The notes below the pieces were generated by a model. That model was not told the origin of the DNA and did no database searches. It saw only the letters and a list, made by a program, of their open reading frames with translations. The position numbers and the translations under genes are program-made. A stretch of DNA of 64,000 bases from Candidatus Hydrogenedentota bacterium. GTDB taxonomy: Bacteria; Hydrogenedentota; Hydrogenedentia; Hydrogenedentales; SLHB01. Location: NCBI GenBank assembly GCA_013359265.1, contig JABWCD010000016.1:62001-126000 (forward strand), written 5' to 3'. Below, one piece after another: positions 60,225 through 64,000 of the stretch; the stretch's first letter is position 1, and each line of letters opens with the position of its first letter.

Positions 60225-60296
60225 CCGTGCTGTTGGCGGGAACGCCCCCGCGTCGGTTGGGCCCTTTTCTCGCGCGCCTCGCCCAACATTGTTTAC

Positions 60297-60336
60297 CGAT
60301 TACGATTACGATTACGATTACGCGCACGAGCACGAG
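60297..60336. repeat. GATTAC then GAGCAC-type hexamer array
   Basis: Four GATTAC units followed by GCGCAC, GAGCAC and GAG. The order is the same as at 34825-34866. Confidence 0.85.
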
Positions 60337-60424
60337 GAAAACTGCGGGGTGCGCGCCGGTGCTTGAAGGCGGAATGGAGTAGGGGAAGCCGCGCGGACTG
60401 CGCGCGTGAGGGAGATCGACCAGC

Positions 60425-61645
60425 ATGAACGCGACCGTACGTGTGCAACTGTCCGTAATGATGTTCATCGAATTCTTCGTGTGGGGCGTCTGGTTCGTCA
60501 CGATGGGCACCTACCTCGGCGAACTGAAGTTCAGCGGTCAGGCCATCGGCAGCGCATACAGCACAACGAACTGGGGGGCAATTGTCGCGCCGTTTATTGT
60601 GGGCATGATTGCGGATAAGTTCTTCTCCGCGGAGCGCGTCCTCGGAGTCCTCCATCTCGCCGGCGCGGGTATCATGTGGTACCTCTCCACGGTGAAAGAC
60701 CCAACGGTGTTTTTCTTTGTCGCGCTTGCTTATGCTTTGTGTTACATGCCTACAATCTCGCTGGTCAATGCGATCTCGTTCGAGCAGATGAAAGACCCGT
60801 CGAAAGAGTTTCCGTCGGTGCGTGTGTTGGGTACGCTCGGTTGGATTGTGGCGGGACTTCTCGTTGGCTGGATGGGAGTCGAGAACACGGCGATTCCGCT
60901 CCAGATGGCCGCAGGCTCTTCGCTGCTCATGGGACTGTACAGCTTTTCGCTGCCCCATACGCCGCCCAAGTCACGCGGTAAGAAGGTAACCGTGAGCGAC
61001 GTGCTCGGACTCGAAGCGCTGGGACTGATGAAAGAGCGCTCCTTTGCAGTGTTCGTCGTCTGTTCGCTGCTCATTTGCATTCCCCTCGCGTTCTACTACA
61101 ACTTCACGAACATGTTTCTCAACGCGCATGAAGTCTCGAACGCAGCCGGCAAACAGACCATGGGGCAGATGTCCGAAGTCTTCTTCATGCTGGTAATGCC
61201 CTTCTTCTTCATTCGATTGGGCGTGAAGAAGATGCTGCTGATCGGCATGGTGGCGTGGGCAATACGCTACTTCTTTTTCGCCTACGGCAACCCGACCTCG
61301 GGAATGTGGATGTGGTACGTCGGCATTATCCTCCACGGCATTTGCTACGACTTCTTTTTCGTCACCGGCCAGCTCTACGTCGACAAGAAGGCGCCGGACA
61401 CCGTGCGCGCAAGCGCGCAGGGTTTCATCGGTGTTGTCACGTACGGCGCGGGCATGGTCATTGGTTCGAACATCAGCGGCCGCATAGTGGACATCTATAA
61501 GCTGACGGAGCCGGTGGGCAAAGTCGAGCACAACTGGGAAGGCATCTGGCTAGTTCCCGGCATCATGGCTGTCGTAATTACGATTCTGTTTGCATTGGTG
61601 TTTCGCGACAACGGTCCGCAGAAAGCCGAAGACGCCGCGGCGTGA
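60425..61645 (+). CDS. MFS transporter of the nucleoside:proton symporter type
   Basis: A 406-residue protein with 12 helices. The start VRVQLSVMMFIEFFVWGVWF and TNWGAIVAPFIVGMIADKFF match the nucleoside permease (NupG/XapB) pattern, with FPSVRVLGTLGWIVAGLLVG, GLEALGLMKERSFAVFVVCS and YDFFFVTGQLYVDKKAPDTV following. It probably imports nucleosides or a related solute with protons. It lies between a kinase and the men genes, all on the plus strand, but with 130-200-base gaps, so co-transcription is uncertain. A GGGAG site precedes the ATG. Confidence 0.85.
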   Translation: MNATVRVQLSVMMFIEFFVWGVWFVTMGTYLGELKFSGQAIGSAYSTTNWGAIVAPFIVGMIADKFFSAERVLGVLHLAGAGIMWYLSTVKDPTVFFFVALAYALCYMPTISLVNAISFEQMKDPSKEFPSVRVLGTLGWIVAGLLVGWMGVENTAIPLQMAAGSSLLMGLYSFSLPHTPPKSRGKKVTVSDVLGLEALGLMKERSFAVFVVCSLLICIPLAFYYNFTNMFLNAHEVSNAAGKQTMGQMSEVFFMLVMPFFFIRLGVKKMLLIGMVAWAIRYFFFAYGNPTSGMWMWYVGIILHGICYDFFFVTGQLYVDKKAPDTVRASAQGFIGVVTYGAGMVIGSNISGRIVDIYKLTEPVGKVEHNWEGIWLVPGIMAVVITILFALVFRDNGPQKAEDAAA

Positions 61646-61778
61646 CCTGCGTACACCCGCCGCATTATGTCGTTCGATGCACGATCATGTGACCGATTTT
61701 CCGTGTCGTGATGTCCGGATTGGGACAGGTCAATTGAGTCCGATTGGCCGCTGAGCCTTTGCCGGAAAGACGCGCGTC

Positions 61779-62573
61779 ATGCAACTCACCCATTCTATCC
61801 ATGGCGGCCAACGCGCACCGCTCGTCGTGTTTCTCCACGGGTTCCTTGGTTCGCGCGCTGACTGGCGCGAGGCGACGGAAACTCTTCGAGGGGCGTATCG
61901 ATGTCTCGCGGTCGACTTGCCGGGGCATGGCGGGTCCGTCGGCGGTGGCGACGATGACTACACAATGCAGGCCGCCGCGACTGCGGTGATCGATTTGATC
62001 GATACATGCGATGCCGCATCGTTTTCCCTCGTTGGTTATTCGATGGGCGGGCGTTTGGCGCTGTATCTTGCGTCGATCTATGCGATGCGAATCGATGCGA
62101 TGGTTATCGAGTCGGCCTCGCCGGGACTGCGTTCGCAGGCCGAGCGCGGCGAGCGGCGCGCCGCGGACGAGCGTTGGGCGGCTATGCTCGAAGACCGGGG
62201 AATGGCCGCCTTTCTCGATGCGTGGTACGAGCAACCGTTATTTGCATCGTTGGCGGCGAGGCCGGAGTTGCTGGCGCACATTAAGGCCGGCCGCATGCGT
62301 AACGACCCGCGCGAATTGGCGCGCGCGCTGCACGGCATGAGCGTTGGCAATCAACCGCCGATGTGGGACGAGTGGCAAGGCAACCATATCCCTTCGCTTG
62401 TCGTGGCGGGCGAGTCGGACTCCAAGTACTGCGCCGTTGCGCGGGAGATGGTAGGGGCGTGCGGTGCAGCGAAAATCGCGATTGTCTCCGGAGCGGGACA
62501 CAACGTGCACGAAGAAGCGCCGGACGAATATAATGACCTTATCTACGCGTTTCTGAAGGCCGCTCTGAAGTAG
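61779..62573 (+). CDS. menH: MenH-type alpha/beta hydrolase (SHCHC synthase)
   Basis: A 264-residue alpha/beta hydrolase. VVFLHGFLGSRADWREATET is the oxyanion region, AVDLPGHGGS follows, and the nucleophile is Ser88 in LVGYSMGGRLALY, the motif GxSMGGR of MenH. His241 lies in GAGHNVHEEAP and the acid is in VVAGESDSKY. MenH removes pyruvate from SEPHCHC to give SHCHC, a middle step of menaquinone synthesis in the cytoplasm. The assignment is strengthened by menB and menA directly downstream. The short length fits. A GGAAAG site precedes the ATG. Confidence 0.88.
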   Translation: MQLTHSIHGGQRAPLVVFLHGFLGSRADWREATETLRGAYRCLAVDLPGHGGSVGGGDDDYTMQAAATAVIDLIDTCDAASFSLVGYSMGGRLALYLASIYAMRIDAMVIESASPGLRSQAERGERRAADERWAAMLEDRGMAAFLDAWYEQPLFASLAARPELLAHIKAGRMRNDPRELARALHGMSVGNQPPMWDEWQGNHIPSLVVAGESDSKYCAVAREMVGACGAAKIAIVSGAGHNVHEEAPDEYNDLIYAFLKAALK

Positions 62574-62585
62574 GACCAAGGTCTG

Positions 62586-62653
62586 GGGTCCAGGGGTCAG
62601 GGCTCAGCGGAATAGACAAACCGATGCACTGTTGAATCCTGACCCCTAGACCC
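62586..62653. repeat. Imperfect inverted word repeat between menH and menB
   Basis: Arms 62586-62601 and 62638-62653 pair over 16 bases with one mismatch (GGGTCCAGGGGTCAGG and its near complement). The loop is 36 bases. There is no U-tract. Confidence 0.7.
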
Positions 62654-62679
62654 TGAACACATCTGCAAGAAGGAATGAA

Positions 62680-63507
62680 ATGTCTCAGAAAATCGACTGG
62701 CGCGAGGCCGGCACCTACACGGATATCAAATATCACAAGGCCGAGGGCATCGCGAAAATCACTATCAACCGGCCGCGGGTGCGCAATGCGTTTCGTCCGC
62801 TGACAGTCGACGAGATGATGCACGCGCTGCACGACGCGCGCTTCGACGAGGAGATCGGGGTCGTCATCCTGACCGGCGAAGGCGAGAAGGCGTTTTGCAG
62901 CGGCGGCGACCAGAAGATTCGCGGCGACGCGGGGTACAAAGACGACGAGAAGAACACGATGCGACTGAACGTGCTGGATTTCCAGCGGCAGATTCGCACG
63001 TGTCCGAAACCGGTGATCGCGATGGTCGCGGGCTACGCGATTGGCGGCGGACATATTCTGCATCTTGTGTGCGATTTGACGATTGCGGCGGACAATGCCG
63101 TGTTTGGGCAGACCGGACCGAAGGTGGGGTCGTTTGACGGCGGGTTCGGCGCAAGTTATATGGCGCGCATCGTGGGCCAGAAGAAGGCGCGCGAGATTTG
63201 GTACCTGTGCCGGCAATACAACGCGCAACAGGCGCTCGATATGGGACTCGTGAACACTGTCGTGCCGTACGCGCGGCTCGAAGAAGAAACGGTGCAGTGG
63301 TGCCGGGAGATATTGGCGAATTCGCCGATCGCGATTCGTTGCTTGAAGGCCGCGCTCAATGCGGACTGCGATGGGCAAACCGGATTGCAGGAACTCGCGG
63401 GCAACGCGACGATGCTTTTTTACATGACCGAAGAAGGGCAGGAAGGCCGCAACGCATACAACGAAAAGCGCAAACCGGACTTCAAGAAGTTCAAGCGGTT
63501 TCCCTAG
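62680..63507 (+). CDS. menB: 1,4-dihydroxy-2-naphthoyl-CoA synthase MenB
   Basis: A 275-residue crotonase-fold enzyme. It begins [20 protein letters not shown] and carries [11 protein letters not shown] (oxyanion loop), [20 protein letters not shown] and the MenB hallmark [20 protein letters not shown] followed by [20 protein letters not shown]. It closes o-succinylbenzoyl-CoA to the naphthoyl-CoA ring. Near-complete identity of these blocks with known MenB makes this one of the surest calls in the window. It has an AGAAGGA site and lies 106 bases behind menH. Confidence 0.96.
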   Translation: MSQKIDWREAGTYTDIKYHKAEGIAKITINRPRVRNAFRPLTVDEMMHALHDARFDEEIGVVILTGEGEKAFCSGGDQKIRGDAGYKDDEKNTMRLNVLDFQRQIRTCPKPVIAMVAGYAIGGGHILHLVCDLTIAADNAVFGQTGPKVGSFDGGFGASYMARIVGQKKAREIWYLCRQYNAQQALDMGLVNTVVPYARLEEETVQWCREILANSPIAIRCLKAALNADCDGQTGLQELAGNATMLFYMTEEGQEGRNAYNEKRKPDFKKFKRFP

Positions 63508-63542
63508 CCGCGAAAGAACGCAACGAGTACAAGGAATTGATG

Positions 63543-63572
63543 ACCACGGGGACACGGGGAGCACGGGGAATC
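63543..63572. repeat. ACGGGG word array before menA
   Basis: Words ACCACGGGGACACGGGG then AGCACGGGG repeat three times. The same word type occurs at 24124-24145 and 42539-42561. Confidence 0.7.
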
Positions 63573-63604
63573 CAAATCTTGAACCGACATAAGCCGCCTC
63601 GCCG

Positions 63605-64000
63605 ATGAGTTCAATGCTAAATACTTGGCTAATGGCCGCGCGGCCGAAGACCTTGCCGGCGGCGGTGGCGCCGGTGGTCATTGGAACGGCGATCGCGTAC
63701 CACGATCTCGGGCGTGTGCATTGGCCGTCGTTTGCGTGCGCTTTGATCGGCGCGATACTCATTCAGATCGGGACCAACTTCGCCAACGACTACTTCGATT
63801 TCGTCAAGGGCACCGACACCGCCGAACGCATCGGCCCGACGCGCGCGACGCAGGCGGGCCTGGTCACGCCCGGTACCATGCGCGTCGCCTATATGGCGGC
63901 GTTCGCGTTCGCGTTGATCCCTGGCGCATACATCATCTATCGCGGCGGGTGGCCATATCTCGCGGTAGGAGTTGTGTCGATTCTATGCGGAATTCTCTAT
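63605..64000 (+). CDS. menA: 1,4-dihydroxy-2-naphthoate polyprenyltransferase MenA (3' partial)
   Basis: 132 codons are visible before the window ends. The start [20 protein letters not shown] followed by [12 protein letters not shown] is typical of MenA, and [15 protein letters not shown] contains the first Asp-rich prenyl-diphosphate motif of the UbiA family (Asp62, Asp65). [19 protein letters not shown] is the following conserved loop. Three membrane helices are seen so far. The enzyme joins the naphthoate ring to a polyprenyl chain in the membrane. Position behind menB supports the call. Confidence 0.92.
   Translation, partial: MSSMLNTWLMAARPKTLPAAVAPVVIGTAIAYHDLGRVHWPSFACALIGAILIQIGTNFANDYFDFVKGTDTAERIGPTRATQAGLVTPGTMRVAYMAAFAFALIPGAYIIYRGGWPYLAVGVVSILCGILY

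Overview
The window is a GC-rich bacterial chromosome segment, probably a metagenome contig because both ends cut through a gene. It carries prepilin, lipoprotein and Sec-signal proteins, two eukaryote-like Ser/Thr kinases (one with WD40 repeats, one with a GspE/MshE N-terminal domain), large secreted BNR and subtilase proteins, a FecR/DUF6600-like protein, a GT4/GH130 pair and a men cluster. This mix suggests a free-living Gram-negative bacterium from a poorly cultivated phylum of the Hydrogenedentota / PVC-like type. That placement is inference from gene content only; no rRNA or tRNA gene was recognised.

Layout. 1-4.3 kb: aminopropyltransferase-like membrane protein (5' cut), SGNH hydrolase, gamma-glutamylcyclotransferase-like protein, ClpP homologue. 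4.4-7.5 kb (minus): ECF sigma factor, a 600-base repeat-filled gap, anti-sigma factor and DUF4097 protein. 7.5-10 kb: MazF-type toxin-antitoxin, a lipoprotein, repeat-rich spacers. 10-13.6 kb: fused 2-oxoacid dehydrogenase E1, a HEPN-like gene and a broken antitoxin carrying a 92-base palindromic insertion. 13.6-19 kb (minus): YdjC-type deacetylase, a four-gene sodium:solute symporter operon, a double DUF502 protein. 19-24 kb (plus): pseudopilin, GT4-toroid glycosyltransferase, GH130 enzyme. 24-34.7 kb: a BNR protein and an S8 protease sharing a C-terminal domain, then a divergent beta-propeller lipoprotein. 35-44 kb: MBL hydrolase, MATE exporter, PurE, APC permease, YchF, YwiC-like protein. 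44-50.5 kb: kinase-TPR-WD40 protein, a DinB/TetR operon with a candidate operator, an RNA uridine methyltransferase. 50.7-58.6 kb: CX5R phosphatase, PIG-L-type deacetylase, redoxin, YDG-rich lipoprotein, FecR/DUF6600-like protein. 58.9-64 kb: kinase-MshEN fusion, MFS transporter and menH-menB-menA (3' cut).

How the genes work together. menH, menB and menA cover three steps of menaquinone synthesis and imply quinone-based respiration. The sigma factor, anti-sigma factor and DUF4097 protein look like one envelope-stress module. The GT4-toroid and GH130 genes look like a paired route for building and trimming a mannose-type glycan. The TetR gene probably controls itself and its three DinB neighbours. 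The kinase-MshEN protein may couple cyclic-di-GMP to Ser/Thr phosphorylation.

The spacers are the most unusual part of the window. They are filled with several repeat families: a dispersed palindrome, a 98-base element directly behind two stop codons, a CTTGTCC...GCGAAGG element, and tandem 6-8-base words including a G-quadruplex-capable heptamer array between the sigma and anti-sigma genes. Repeats have also entered coding sequence, in the broken antitoxin and in the signal region of the PIG-L protein.
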